DNA from: Rhynochetos jubatus
Lineage: Eukaryota > Chordata > Aves > Eurypygiformes > Rhynochetidae
Length of the DNA: 64,000 bases
Assembly: GCA_027574665.1 (NCBI GenBank)
Contig: CM050652.1
Location: forward strand, 5,312,589 to 5,376,588
Reading direction: 5' to 3'
Notes under the pieces: generated by a model
Told to the model about the DNA's origin: nothing
What the model saw: only the letters and a program-made list of their open reading frames with translations
Databases searched by the model: none
In this document: positions 46,732-59,830 of the stretch, one piece after another
How positions within the stretch are numbered: position 1 is the first letter of the stretch
Layout of the letters: every line of letters starts with the position of its first letter
Program-made: the position numbers and the translations under genes

Positions 46732-47389
46732 ATCCTTTTTCCTGGCCAAGTGTATTTTTAATTTTTCCCTTTCAGGAAGGTTTTATTCTGCTGTTGAGAA
46801 AATTTTGATGGATAATTTTGTGTTGGCTGTACAGCAGCACCTGGAAAGCCAAACCATGTATACCGTGTACTGAGCATATAAAGTCTGTAGTAAAACAATA
46901 ACAAGTGATTTATGAAGTGTAGATGAAGAAGAGATATATGAAGAAGGGAGGGACAGAGCTAGAGATGTGTATTTATTCTAATGCAGATCAGTTGTCTCAA
47001 ACATCCACAATATCAAACCAGAATATCCTATTCCCTTTGAAAGACCTCTGGCTTAAGTCTCAGCCTTCTGCTCAGCTTTCCACTGCCTTAGTTGTGAGGC
47101 CTCTCAGTTCCACAGGCTACTTTTCTTGAGTCTAAGTGGCAATGGAAACAGAGGTGTTTTTAAATGTATCCTCACTCCTACAAGTCCCCATGGAATCTTC
47201 CAAGACATCTAAGACGGTAGCTCCAGAATTAGGAACCAGACATCTGTCAAGATACACATCCTTCAGTTCACCTTCAGATGGATAGGTTTGGGTCTTACAT
47301 CTTTTCAATGGACGCTGCCTTGCAGTCTGAAATACCTGGACCACTCTGTGACCCTTATACCCATTGAAGACACTGTGTCTATATTTGTT

Positions 47390-47450
47390 TTCTCCACTTT
47401 GCACATGGAGAAATCGAGGCCAAGGGAGTGTAAGAACATTTCCTTAAGAT
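47390..47450 (-). repeat. MIR-like SINE fragment
   Basis: TTTCTCCACTTTGCACATGGAGAAATCGAGGCCAAGGGAGTGTAAGAACATTTCCTTAAG resembles the reverse of MIR ('CATTTTACACATGGGGAAACTGAGGCCAAGGGAG...AAGTGACTTGCCCAAG'). It is the closest of the MIR-like matches in the window. Confidence 0.48.
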
Positions 47451-48879
47451 GAAAGTGTAAATTAGAACTTATAGACTGATCTTGAATGAAAAACAAACAG
47501 AAGAATCTATAAGGAAAAATGCATTTCCTCCCTAGTCTTCCATTGCTCTTCCCACTGTCTTACCAAGTTGCTGGTAGATGGGCAATGGGCATGACAAGGT
47601 AATGCATCATGCAAAATTACTCATGCATTTAAATTAAACAAACATGCTTATGCTTTTACTTATTCATGGCTTAATGCATACTGTCAAGAGGTTGTAGTCC
47701 AGCAGCTATTGGATTCAATGGCAAAACACCTGTCCTGGAATTCGGTGTTCAGCCAGGTAAGTGGAATTTACTCATTAGTGAACTGGACAACTTAGAGTTA
47801 ACTCAATTCTCATTGTCAGGCTTTCAGTTCCAAATACGTGAGCTTACTTTTTCTTTATTTACTAAATGGATTGATTTTAAGTGTATTTTAAGTGGTAGTA
47901 TGACTCTGCAAGACTTCCAATCTATGTCTAATCTAGAAGGCCTGGATATGCATTAGTTGTCATTAGTTGTGTGGTGCTGAACAAACAGGACTTGTAAGTA
48001 GACACAGATCTCTTCATCTCCACAGTTTCAATATGAAGGAAATCTGTGTCCATGGAGTAGTTAGAGGGGACTAATCCCTACCTATAGCTGATCAGGACAG
48101 GAGGGGTCTTGGATACCTTGGTACAGCATGGAATGTTCATATCCCCATCTGTATCCATTGACTGATTTACATAGACTCAGTAAACTTCACGAGGTTTATG
48201 AAATAAGGACTGTATTAAAATAATTTCAAAAAGCTCTGCAAAATAATCTCCAAAGAAAATTAAAAAAATGTAGATTATTTTCATCTTTAAGATAAATGAC
48301 TACAGTTATGTGGAAAACCACATAAGGATCCAAATCATCCTCAGTTATACCCATGAGACCACATGAAAACGAAATAAGGGCAGGATTTTCCCAGCAGACC
48401 AAAGATTCTTTGGGTTTATTCCACCCTTTGCAACTTCCCATGGTTCAGTGACATGATGTCAAGTGTTATCCATTGCAGGGTTTGCTTAACTGAGCTTGGT
48501 TTTCGGCACACCAAAGCTCCCCTAAGCTGCAGTTTTTGTTTTTATTGTTTGGGTTCTGTTGGAAAGATATTTACAGTTATTCTAGCATTACCCTTCATAA
48601 ACAGATTACCATTGCAAATTGCACTATGGGGAAGTGGTTAAAATTTTTGGGCAGGATTAAGGTAATCCTAAAACAAGCTAATAAAAAGCACATATAAGTG
48701 CTCTATTTTTAAACACAGACAAGATGAGACGCATAATTCCTTTCAGTAAATTTTCTGAAGCAGTAAACCTTTAAACCCAACATACAATATATATGCATGT
48801 TCGTGTGTGTGTGTGTCTGTGTACATGGGTATTTTATTAAACTTTCCTTTGCCAAGATGCAAAGCCCAGCTTGTCAGAG
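47451..48879. other. Unique AT-rich DNA, no gene seen
   Basis: No gene or transposon recognised; includes the short GT microsatellite. CATTAGTTGTCATTAGTTGT at 47952-47971 is a 10-base tandem duplication. Confidence 0.45.
48803..48816. repeat. Short (GT)n microsatellite
   Basis: Seven GT units within a TG-rich context. Confidence 0.9.
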
Positions 48880-49400
48880 TTACATCATGTTTGTCAATCT
48901 CCTCTTCAATGAAATTTGCCTGACATCAACCTTCAGCTCATGTAAGCATGTCTTTGGCAGATGAGTGTTTGGGTTTTCTTTTATTTTTTTTTTCCAAATC
49001 TATTTCTCAGCATGTGGTGGTTTTTTTTAGAATCATTATTATTTTATCAATTTTTTTATGGAGGTCATAAAAGGGAAGGGCCAGAGATAAGAATTTGGTA
49101 TTTATAATAACTTTCAATCTTGCTCTCTTGCTATCTGTAGCCACACCACAACTAAATAAAGGGCAGAATATTTTTCAAAGCCGATGCTATAGGCTTGACA
49201 TTTTTTTCTCTTTTGAAACCTGTGGTTTCATACAGGTGTTTTTCTCCCATTATTTGATTAAGAGCTGAATTTTAACCTTGTTAATGGGAGAGACCTGGTG
49301 GCTTCAATCTAATGGAAAGAGGTATTTAATGCATATGATTTCAAGCTCCACCTGAGCAGGTAGTTTCTAAACCAAGGGGCAGATCTTATACAGATAAAAA
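48880..49400. promoter_or_regulatory. Candidate conserved noncoding block (AT-rich type)
   Basis: High-complexity AT-rich sequence with many TF-like cores: ATCATTATTATTTTATC, TTTGATTAAGAGC, CTTGTTAATGGG, GGTATTTAATGCATATG (POU/octamer-like ATGCATAT) and AAACCTGTGGTTTC. No repeat signature. The call rests on texture only. Confidence 0.28.
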
Positions 49401-49549
49401 AAAAATGCCACTGCTATATGGGGCAATTTATCCTGCCCTTAAGGCAGATTTGTCATAACTCCATGGTGCAAATGGTTGCAGCTTGAAAGTGGAATTGCTG
49501 CAGCCCTATCTTGTAATGCAGGTAATTTATATTGGCTGAAAACCGACCC

Positions 49550-49672
49550 CAGTGATTTAGATCCTGATCTTGTTTACACCAAGGTTGATGGTAAAATTGC
49601 GGGTAGATTCAAATGAAAACCGAAGTCAAATGCCACTGAAGCCTCCAGGAGTATTACAATTGACTTGAAAGG
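49550..49672. repeat. Possible ancient sauropsid repeat fragment
   Basis: GATCCTGATCTTGTTTACACCAAGGTTGATGG...GCCACTGAAG...CAATTGACTTGAAAGG resembles the old repeat pattern 'GATCCTGCTCCTGTTTACACCAAG...CCATTGACTTCAATGGG', the same group as the trace near 5586. Weak and by memory only. Confidence 0.28.
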
Positions 49673-52600
49673 CAACCAAGAGAATGGGTGCACTTATGAA
49701 TTCACTGTCATGGAAATTATTTGAAGGAGGCAGTTCTGCCTGGACTACCACCATATGACTTCATGTGGTAGTCACACAATTTTGCCGGTAGGATCCAGCT
49801 GGATGTAAGACAAACTTGGATTCTTTGCTCTTTTCACCTCCCTGCTACTTTATGTCTGGACAGCACACTAATTTGTGTCATGTGTGAGGAGTTTTACCAC
49901 AAATACTCAAATCTTTAGGTCTTTTTCTTTTTAATTATGGTTCCCTATTTTTTACTGCCTTCTCTTTAATCCTGAAAAGATAATACACTGATCTCAAATC
50001 CTGCTTCTGGGTGGCAGCTAATTTCATATTTGGCCAAGCACTGGACTTCCTTCCTTATAATGTTCGTCTCAAGTGCTTACACAAAAGCAATTTGTGGGGT
50101 TTTTTACTAGCCAAATGTATATAATATTACATATTATTAGAATGTTATTAAAGCAAAGACTTTTGTTGTTCTCCACCCAAACACAAAGAACTCTTTTCTC
50201 TTGTATGAAGAAATTTCAAAGTTGAAACTTCCTGCCTCTTCGAGCTTCCAGCAGTGTCCTGACCTTAATGAACTGGGAAAGGCTATTTTTCTCATTCCAG
50301 GAAGAAGTTGTAGATATTTTCCATTCTTGTGATTTAGGGCAGGACAAGGTGTGACTACACTGTATGTGGATACCTCTGAGCTAATTCCAGCTAACTTGTC
50401 CGGGTAGTGCATGCAGGAGAGTGCAGAGAATAGCCCAAATTGCAAAGCCTACCAGAGGAGTGAAGCTGCAACGGCTGAACTCCCTGCTCTCAGCAAGGCC
50501 TGAGGAAGCTACTTTAAAGCTAAATGTGTTGCAGTCACATCTTAACCTCGTCTGAGCTGTACTCGTACCTTTTCACCTCCTTTCAGCTCACCTTCTAGGT
50601 GTAGGCTCTGATTCTTGCTCTCCCTGACTCGAACCATGCAAGAACCTTGTCTATACCTGTTGTCAAAGCTATAATGGCAGAAGCAGGGATTCATTCAGGA
50701 CCCAGAAATATCCAGCCAAGGCACGAGGACATTCAGTCATGTCAGCAGGTGGAAGACCTGCTGGAATTATATGGGAGAGGAGGCATCCAGAACTGGTGTG
50801 ATTGTACTGATGTGGTTTATAGAGAACAGTCCTTGGAGTGAGCTATCCCAGAGCTTTGCTCTGAGGAACTGTGTGTTTGATGATACAGACATCCCCAGTG
50901 TCCATAGTATGCTTTTCAACACTAATGCGTCTGTGTCGCTTCCAGCTTAAAGCTGGCTCCTCTCCAAACTGGGAAAAGCCTGGACAGAGTGAGTTTGGGT
51001 TGAGAGAGAAATGCAGTCTCTGCTCACCTCCTACAACAGTGCTCCCTCAAACACCAGGAGATGCGTGTTGCTGAGTGCTGTTTTGTTTTGGATTTTGTTT
51101 TAGATAAGTAACAGGAGAAAGGCTCACAAACCAATCTTTCTGTTCAGACAGCACGAGACTTGAGTGGAAATATGATGTATTTCGCTCATCACTCAGGCTT
51201 TTAAACTAGTGTAAAATGATGGTTTTGAAACATTAGCTTTTTTTCCTCCCACTTTGCCTTGACCTAAATTTAGGGAACCGACAGATTCTTTCTACCCTTC
51301 CTGTCCCCTGGAAGAAAAAATAAAGTTTTGGATTTCAGCAATTTTAATGTTATTGTACTTAAAAGATCCAGTTGTAAATGCAATGAATATCTTGTTGATG
51401 ACATCCCAGTGACAACTGAAGTTAATAAGGATTGTAAAAAGTCATTTACTTCAACTGACTTATTGAAAATGCACAAGGGCTGTCAGTTTCATTAATGCAA
51501 AAAATGTAGAAAAACCCTGCTCTCTTTCCTTTCTTCCTTTCTTTTTGAAGTTGCAAATATGTTATGAATAAACTGCTAAATAGATTTAATATTTGACATA
51601 AAGAACCTCTGTCCCAGATGTCTGACATAATTTATAAATTACTGTGCTTACAGAAAGTGTGTTATTGCTATGTGACTTTACCTTATTTTGTTGTAATGAC
51701 TGGATATTATTCCTTGAGCTACAGAGAATAAAATAAATCACCAATAACTAGATGATGCCCTCTAAAACACAGCCATGAACATGAATTCTATTCATATTTG
51801 AGCAGCGCAGGTTAAGGTTCAGTTATATAGAGAAAAGTTTAGCATGACCATATTAAAGGTCTGTCTTGAAATATTTTAAGCCATTCCTTAATCTTGTTCA
51901 TGTTTTGGAATTGTGTTTTCTAGGGAAGACAACTCATCATGAGCCACTCTGTCCCCTCTTTCTGTAAAGTGAGCAAACTTTATTGTTGCACTAAATCACT
52001 CACAAAGATGAGAAACAGTGTCTTCAGTGCTGAAGATTTCATCCATGACAATTAGGATTCCTTTTTCCAGTGACTGCATTTTCACCTTCAAATCCCAAAG
52101 GTCACAGAGAGGTAATGTTTTCATTAAAACATACCTGTTAAGGTGACCTAAGCCTTAACATAAACAGAGTCTTTTAAATGCAGACACCTGAAATACCTTG
52201 GTTTTCAATCCTGGCTCCAGTGTTTGAATCTCAAAGGTGAAGAAGGCATACCAAATTCCTTTGAAGACCCATTTTCTAACCCTAAACTACTTACTAGAGG
52301 TAGATTTCCACTTGAAAACAATTAACCATGCATGTGGAAATTACATTTGTAGCAAATTTTAAATATGCAGTACTACATATGTATATGTGTATTTCCAATT
52401 TGTAGAGAGACATTTTTAAAGTAAAAATAGCCCAGCTTTTACTTTTTAGATTTAGTTTATGTTTTCGTATGGATGCATAATATAAACTTTTTTTCAATAA
52501 GATAAAGGAGGATAAGCCCAAGAGCAAAACTTTCAGTACAGCATAGCTGATTACTGTGCATCAGTGTCTCCAGGTCTCACTAGTTTCTGAAAAGGTGAAG

Positions 52601-54556
52601 CAATAGCTTTTCCATGAGCTCTGTATTTTAATATCATCAAAACCTATGCAGTTCAGCAGAGGTATGTGCTGTGTTCCTGGCTGACCCACAACCCATATCA
52701 TGCTTCCTCCAAGCTCCTCTGGGAGGCAGCTGCCAGATTTATGTTCCTTCTGTTTGTGCAAGGAAGCGGGATAAGTCTAACCTTAAGGATTTTCTGTCCC
52801 CACATCCTCACTGACCTTCTATTCAGGAGCATCTATTTTTCCTTTAATTATTCTAGTCTTGTGCTATAAAGTATAAATTCTCTGTGTGCATGTTCTTGTC
52901 TTCTTGTCAGAGGATGGGAAGCGCAGAACATTCAAAATCTGTGGTTGTTGTTAGATTATGAATACAGGCAGTAGGAGAGAGTAAGAGTCAATGTTCTTTC
53001 TCAGATGACTCACCAAATGTGACAAAAATTTGTAAAAATCATGGTTTAGAAAAGAAATATTTACAGCTGGAGCAAGACTTGTTCACACTTTCCTAATAAA
53101 TGAAGAATCACTTAGGAATTTTTCTGTAGCTCAGATCTAATCTATTGGATGTTCCCATCTTTTTTTGTAGAGATCTATTTAATGACCTATCTCAAATGAG
53201 CCTGATGCTTATAATTGATGTACACTTCCACATTAAACAAATAAACATCAGTAAAACACAAAACACACCTGGAAACTTTGTTGTTTGAAGGAGAAATGCT
53301 TAGGTAAATAGGGGTGATTTTGATGTCAGGCAGCTTCTTTGATACACCATATGTAGGATCCAGTCTAAATGCTACTACTAAGCTGTGTCTGTGTATTACG
53401 TGTGTAGCAAACCAAACTTCCTCAGGTAATGACCAAGATGACTATTCAGTGGAGAGAAATGCCTTTGGAGGAAACCAGAGGGAAGTGCTCTCTAACTCAA
53501 TGTGAGCACCTGAGTTTAGAGTCTTAGGTGGATAAAGTATTCTTCTGCTGGCCTCAAACCAGCTATCTATCTCTATTGCCTGTACAGGCAGCTTAGTTAT
53601 GGGGAAAGTCACACAACATAATTTTAGATAACTACATTTCTTCTTTTTTTTTTTTTTTTTGTCAAGTGAAGTGGAAAGAAACAGCAGTTCACTGAGGTGT
53701 GAAAGGACAGGAATAACAGCAAACAGAGGTGGTGGTCCTCAAAGTCAGGAAGAACTTGATCACTAAATGCATAACATCTTCTTGTCAAATGTGTCGAAAG
53801 TATCAAATATACAGATCAGGGTGTAGTCAACTTTTCCACTTAAAGCTTTAACGCTACTCTTTCTTGGAAAAGCTAATTCTGCTTTGTAATAACATAGTTC
53901 TTGCAGTGCGGCAAATTCCACTTTTGTTCAGTCAAGCCTGAATCTTCAAGAGCAGTAAAACTGCTCAGTAATAATACCTAGATAATTATAAATTAAATAT
54001 TAAAACTAAAACTGGCCATGTCATTGAGCTGATGTGCTGTGTAAAATGTAGAAGCTGGTAAAACATTTATTGTACAGTTGAACGGTGTAATGATTTAAGG
54101 AAATAATAAGACTACAAGAAAAGCTGAATTGTGGCCCTGTACTGAAAATATGTACAGCTCTCCTTATCTGTATACTTGTTCTGTAGAATAAAAAGCGTCT
54201 GCCTATGTGCTTAGTGTCTGCAAAGTTGCATGTTAGCAGATGCAGGCAGGAGTTGGGTCTACTCAAGGAAGGAAAATCAAGCAAAAAAATAATTCCAAGG
54301 CAAGGAATCTAACAATTCAAATCTGTATATATTAATCCAGTAACTTAGAAAAAGACTGAGTAAATGAATGTGTGACAAGAATGCAAATAACCGGTCACAG
54401 GAGTCTGAAACTGCTTTGGCTCTTGATCCAAAGTCAGTGGAGGTCTGTGGACTCCACAGCCCACAGGGTGAGGTTTTGCACCAGGTCCTCAAAAATCCCT
54501 CAGAGTAATCTCAACACTCATGAACCCTGCCAAAAGAAATTAAATGTGTAGCATGG
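49673..54556. other. Long unique stretch, no gene seen
   Basis: About 4.9 kb with no recognisable gene. Includes a 17-base T run (53644-53660). The 102-codon minus frame at 50137-50445 has no domain. AGTCAGTGGAGGTCTGTGGACTCCACAGCCCACAGGG near 54430 is a small inverted-repeat-like motif. Confidence 0.45.
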
Positions 54557-54592
54557 TGTGCTGGCTTTAGTCAGAATAGAGTTAATTTTCAC
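54557..54592 (+). mobile_element. 5' end fragment of an ERVL-type LTR
   Basis: TGTGCTGGCTTTAGTCAGAATAGAGTTAATTTTC matches the remembered start of a common avian ERV LTR ('TGTGCTGGCTTTGGCTGGGATAGAGTTAATTTTC') with only a few mismatches and starts with the expected TG. Downstream sequence does not follow that LTR, so only the outermost 35 bases are recognised. It may be a heavily deleted copy or another subfamily sharing this start. No LTR end is seen within the next kilobase. Confidence 0.55.
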
Positions 54593-55629
54593 ATGGCAAT
54601 GACTGGCTTTCCTTTCAACAGGTAACTGATTTCTATGATCATCAGTGGAGCTAGGTCAATCACTCCAGCTACAGATCTATCTGGGGCCCAGATAGGAATG
54701 GATTTGTTACACTGGCTGAGGTCAGAAACAATAGGAGTCTTCACTGGGATGTTCAGCCCTGGCCTTTCATTCCTACTTCCTCAGAGTGTGAGAGAATGAG
54801 AGGGCAAATAAGGTGAGCAAGCTTATTCACGCTGCTTAATCCCCCACTACACGATGCTAGGATAGGTCAATGACGTAGGAACGTGATTACACCAGAGCAG
54901 ACTTAAGTATCTACTTTGTGCAGCTATGCAATGAGATGCTGAGCTGGGAGTCCCTTGAGAAGGTCTTTGTGAACTGCTATGAGTAATCTTAGGTTAGAAA
55001 ACGGTGGGTCGCATGTATTCCACAGAAACTATTCACTTTAAAGAGGAACCTTGGTTCATAAAATGGTTTCTCATTTTTATTATTTTTTTTTAATTTTCTT
55101 ATAGCTTTTCATGTTCCGAGGCAGGGACGGGACTCTTTGCTAGGGTCTTTTCTTATATTTTTTCTACATTTCACGCTTGCAGTCTCAAAGGCTCTGAAAA
55201 CAGATGTCTGGTTTTCAAAGCAGGTTTTATTTTTTTGGCAATGTCAGACATTTTACAGTAGAAAATACAAAACAAAAACAAAGCCAGTGACTTCTGATGT
55301 CTTCTGTTTCCTTATCACTCTTTGTTATGCTTGTTAATCAGGGTGACTGGGAATATTTTAAACATTTATAATGTATACATTGCTCCCCCCCAAAACATCT
55401 GTTTATTTTACAACATGAACCTTGGGAGAAAAAAAAAAAAAGTAGCTGCTATTATGTATTTTTTTCAAAGTGAAGAAGTAAACATACAGCTTTCACATTT
55501 GCTACATCAAACGGATGCTATTTATTTAGTCGCTTGAGGCAGGAGGCCTGATCAGAAGAGAATTTCTCTTACGGCCTAAGGTGGTGAACTATTTTTAATA
55601 AGAACAATGCTTAAGGAAAAGAAAATTCC
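54593..55629. other. Unique AT-rich DNA, no gene seen
   Basis: Possibly holds unrecognised remains of the LTR that starts at 54557. Contains a 12-base-plus A run near 55430-55441. No coding exon recognised. Confidence 0.4.
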
Positions 55630-56060
55630 TAAAAAACCTCTTCAATCAGTTGGAGAGGGGAGAAGGGAAATCCCCTCTTGTGGTAAGGAAAGGTAATGAG
55701 CTACTACTCCATAACACATCCAGCCTGGGCTGCCTTACCCTTCCTGCATTGGAGGAGGATGTGTCACCAGGCATCGTCTCATCTGAAAGTAAACATGGAA
55801 ACTCATCACAAGAATCACATGCCGAAAAGGTCCTGTTTCTCCCACGTGTATGAGCAGAAGCGAGGGCAACCAGATCAGCTCTGGTCGACTGCACTGGGGA
55901 CGTCACCAAGCAGGTGATGTCCAACTGTTTATTGTCGTCCACAGCTTTGTGCATGTTTTGCTCAATAGTGCATGCCCAAGCATTCAAATACTCAAGAGAA
56001 AATAAATGCTAAAAATAATAAATATGAGATTTTATTTGTCGTCCTCCAATAAGCAAGTGA
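55630..56060. promoter_or_regulatory. Candidate conserved block, possibly an exon-like region
   Basis: GC-balanced segment with CpGs at GCATCGTC, TGCCGAAAAGG, CCCACGTGTATG (contains a CACGTG E box), GAAGCGAGG, GGTCGACTG, GGACGTCACC (contains a CRE-like ACGTCA), TTGTCGTCCACAG and TTTGTCGTCC. Frames are open on both strands: 113 codons minus (55646-55987), 67-73 plus. No protein family is recognisable. A regulatory element seems likelier than an exon, but the minus frame is the best of the otherwise unexplained frames in this half of the window. Confidence 0.33.
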
Positions 56061-57071
56061 AATGGTCTAAGGCAGAGGTAGTTGTCTGTGTGAAAATCAT
56101 CCAGGAACCTGCTCAAGCCTTGTTCCCTAGCCTTACTCTGTTTACAAGTATAGACACAGCCCAAGGTCTTCTTTTTTAAAAATACTTTCCAACAACATAC
56201 CAGGTTGAAATTAGAATCAGCTAAATGAAGCAGATGTAAACAATTTCAAAAAACAAGGCTATTGAACCCATCATCAAGATTCATAAGATTCATAGTAAAA
56301 TCAAGACATAAAGATTTCATTTTTATTTTTTCAGATTTAAGCCTTAACTTGAGACAATATATTTGTCACTTAGTCTTTAACTTCAGTGTGAGCAATTGAT
56401 TATGAGTGCAAAACCAGGAAAGATGACTGCGTATGCACAGCCAAACTGAAATACACAATTTGACACACAATACAAATCTTGTAAAAATATGATAGAATTT
56501 GAAATTTCAAAATTTCTTTCAGTCTGTCATTATTATATTTGGATAATAGAAAAGATTCTGAAAACTCCAAACTGGTATTTTAAGTAATAAAAATGTTGGA
56601 GTCTTACTCTTCAGGCCTCAGATTTCAGAGTATTTCAATCATTTTTTAGCCACAATGAAAACTTTGTCTGACTACATATTTATCAGAAAGTGTTTTGGTT
56701 TTCTTCTGCATACAAAGGTCTCCAAATAAACAGACACAGTTTGCTTTGCAACCCATCCCTTTGGTGAGAGAATGCACTCTCGCTGTCTTGACTAGCAAAT
56801 AATAACCAACATGTTAATGTGAAAAGATAAAACAAGACTCTGAAATGCTCATTTGGGTCAAAATGAGTTTATTTCCCAGGGCATAGGGAATCCCAGCTGA
56901 ATTGGTTGCTGCAGTGACACAAGAAACATGCAAACTGTACCCTCGATTAGAATCTGGGAGAGAGAGATAAAAGGTTTATCTGTGTGACAAGAGCTGTTTG
57001 ATGGGCTATTAGATGACACTTTTTTATGTTTGCTTAAATCTCACAGCTTCTGTTGCTGCTTTGTCACACAA

Positions 57072-57094
57072 CCACCCCCTCCCCCCCGCCCCCC
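57072..57094. repeat. C-rich tract
   Basis: CCACCCCCTCCCCCCCGCCCCCC, 23 bases with only four non-C bases, just left of AATTAATAATC. Third C-rich run on the + strand. Confidence 0.85.
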
Positions 57095-57254
57095 AATTAA
57101 TAATCTTGCCTTTCAAGGAAAGCTTTCTGGCAAACAAAAGTAGTGAGAGCAAATATGTAAATATCATTAATATTTTGCTTCAAAACCACACACAAAGACA
57201 TGCATATGTGTGTGTAAATATTTAGGCACCATCATACACTGTACCATGTATATA

Positions 57255-57606
57255 TGTCTGTGTGTTTGTTTATGTGTGTTTGTGTTTCACACACCCTTTA
57301 GCAGGTCAGGATTTTCAAGCACTCGTGTTTGTGAGTTGGCATTAGCATGGACCAGCAGATACCACTGCATGAACCTATGGCCATCAATCAAGACACAGAT
57401 ACATGTAGGCTGTCCTGATATGTGCCCAAACATAAATATGTGTATGTGTTAATTAACACGTATCTCTATCTATACATACACATATAACCAGACTGTGATG
57501 CGGTAATGCACTAATGAGTATTTATGTTTATATATATATATATAATACACGTATTTTTAATTTACATAATATTTGTATGTATATTATATATTCATATATA
57601 TGAAGT
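57255..57606. repeat. TG-rich then TA/TATG-rich low-complexity zone
   Basis: 57255-57295 is dominated by TGTGTT units. After an interval of ordinary sequence, 57526-57606 is TA-rich with a perfect (TA) run at about 57531-57544 and TATG variants. Typical purine-pyrimidine alternating microsatellite decay. Confidence 0.75.
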
Positions 57607-59318
57607 GATACATATATTGTGTGCATATGCACAAAAATAGATGAAAACCTAAATTTAGGTAGTGTTTGACGTATTTTAATCTTTATTAATTGCTTTGTCT
57701 TGGACAAGAGGTTCTAGGGAGACACTGTGGTGGTCACAGTCACACAGTGGTGGACTGTTTTATTCAGGTAGATGGCTATAAATAAGAGATGAGGTAGATG
57801 ACCAGACCTTGCAAAAGCATGATGGGAATAAGGAGTACAGTCGTCTCCTTAATCAGATTTCCCAGATTACCGTATTGTATTTGTTTATGGATTTAGTGCA
57901 GATAACAGATGCTGCCTCTACTCCTGAAGTTCCTTCAACTATTTCCTATAGCACACAGCTATAACTCCCACTCACTCTATAGTTAGATGTGGAAAGATCT
58001 ACAGGGAAAGACATTTGCTTCAGAGGCCTTCATAAATTCTGTCAAAGGACAATAATCCTCCCAGAGACAAATTTAGCCTTTGTTTTCCTTTAAAAACACA
58101 AAACCAGGGGAATTTCCCACACAAAGAAATACTGTCAGAGTTGAAGTTGCATATGGTCATACCCTATGTACTTCATCACTAAGCACTTATCAAAGCAGAA
58201 TGAATACTGCCAGCAGCTTTGAGGTATATGCCTTTTACAAAATTTCATAACCAAATATACCTATGGGCTTCTTGCCTTCACCCATTCTTCCCTAAGCTGG
58301 AGCTCACATCGTGCTCTTCAAGATTATGTTCAAATACATATTTCATAATTGCATTAAGTGCTTTTCACTGCTGATTTTCTTCTTTCTTTTCCAGTGGTTG
58401 CATCACATTAGGCCCAGAACATGACAACTGATCAGATAGGTGGTCTAATTCTTCAGCTAGCTGGAAATGACAGTGGCCTCCAAGTGTAGATTGCAGCAAA
58501 CCAAAAGCTACTCTAGATCATATCAAGAACAGTTTTACTTCTGAAATGGGCTTATGAGTCACAGTCTTTTTGGATTTTAATAAGACTGATGACATTGCCC
58601 TTGTCATCGCTCCCTCTCCTCTGCCTCATCTGTCTGCCAGATGTTGTCTTTCACAGAGACAACCAAAAGTTCCCTGTTTGTTCAGCTGTTTCATAGCCTG
58701 AAGTCAGTGTGATTTAACTTCTTAGATAGGGCTACCAGGCTGTGGCATCCAAAGATCTAATCCTCATTTGCTTCTGCTATCTCAGAGACCCAATCATCAT
58801 CTAAGAGGTCTGAAAGACAACTGGTTGTGGTGTGGCTTCATCTGTTTCAGCTAAATGGGAATGAGATAAGATGTACTGAGAACGTATCTATGTTCTGCAT
58901 ACCCATCAGTAGCTATAGTCTCCATCTGAGTTACATTTTCTTGGTGGTTGGTGGAGGAAAATGGTCACTTTTAGTGGAAAATTCACCTTATCATAAAATA
59001 AGCGTGTAGAATAGGCTGTATTAATCTTATATCTTGACTGGCAGGGGATCTCAGGAGGATTAGGTGGGATGTAAACATCTAAAATAAGTGAAGTGAACTC
59101 ACTTCCCTGTAAATTGGAATCTGAAGTCTTTTACGTGGTTACAGCAGTAGAGAATTGATAACCAGAAATATGTTAATTTACAATAACTCAGCTGTGTTAG
59201 ACAGTAAATTTTTGTCCCAGGTAACCTAAAATTCTCCATGCAACATTACCACTAGTTAACTTCTAAACTTATCAAGGAAAAATAGCTATATAATGTCTGT
59301 GTGTATATATGCATAGGT

Positions 59319-59322
<4 letters not shown>
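57607..59322. other. Unique AT-rich DNA, no gene seen
   Basis: No recognised gene or transposon; frames are at most 60 codons. Confidence 0.45.

Positions 59323-59352
<30 letters not shown>
59323..59352. repeat. (AT)n microsatellite
   Basis: 15 uninterrupted AT units, flanked by degenerate TATG/TATA units on both sides. Self-complementary and able to extrude a cruciform. Confidence 0.96.
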
Positions 59353-59358
<6 letters not shown>

Positions 59359-59539
59359 GAGTATATGTGGGAGACCCAAAAGGTGGGCTAAAATGAAAAT
59401 GCACCAGAAATGAACTGACAAGTTATCCCACATAGAGCAAATCTGTTCTCCACGTATGCCTTAATCCGTGCATTGCAATTAAATACACTTCTCTGCACCT
59501 GAGTCTATTCACTACATCAAAGGCAAGCCACTAAAAGTA

Positions 59540-59830
59540 CTTATTTCACAATAACTCAACCATTAATTGGCATTTTCCTCCCCTGCTTCCCCCATCCCAG
59601 CCCTCTTTCTGTCTTCCTGGAATGATTTATCATGAACAGTGAAAATTCCCATGTCACCTTGTAGTGCAGAGTAACTGGAAAGTGTGAATGGCGTTTGGAA
59701 GGACTCATTGTCTGCTTTACGCCAAAAATAAGCACTTCTGCTCAGGCTCAGCCTCGTTAACAAATTTCTTCATCTGCGGGCAAAGCAGTCATCGCTGCCA
59801 AATTATACAGTAATGCAGACTGAGCAGGAC
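59540..59830. promoter_or_regulatory. Candidate conserved noncoding block
   Basis: Repeat-free segment with AACCATTAATTGGC, GATTTATCATGAAC, AATGGCGTTTGG, TTTACGCCAAAAATAAGC, CCTCGTTAACAAATTTC, CTGCGGGC and ATCGCTGCC. The CpGs cluster while flanks have nearly none. Texture resembles a vertebrate enhancer; no direct proof. Confidence 0.32.
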
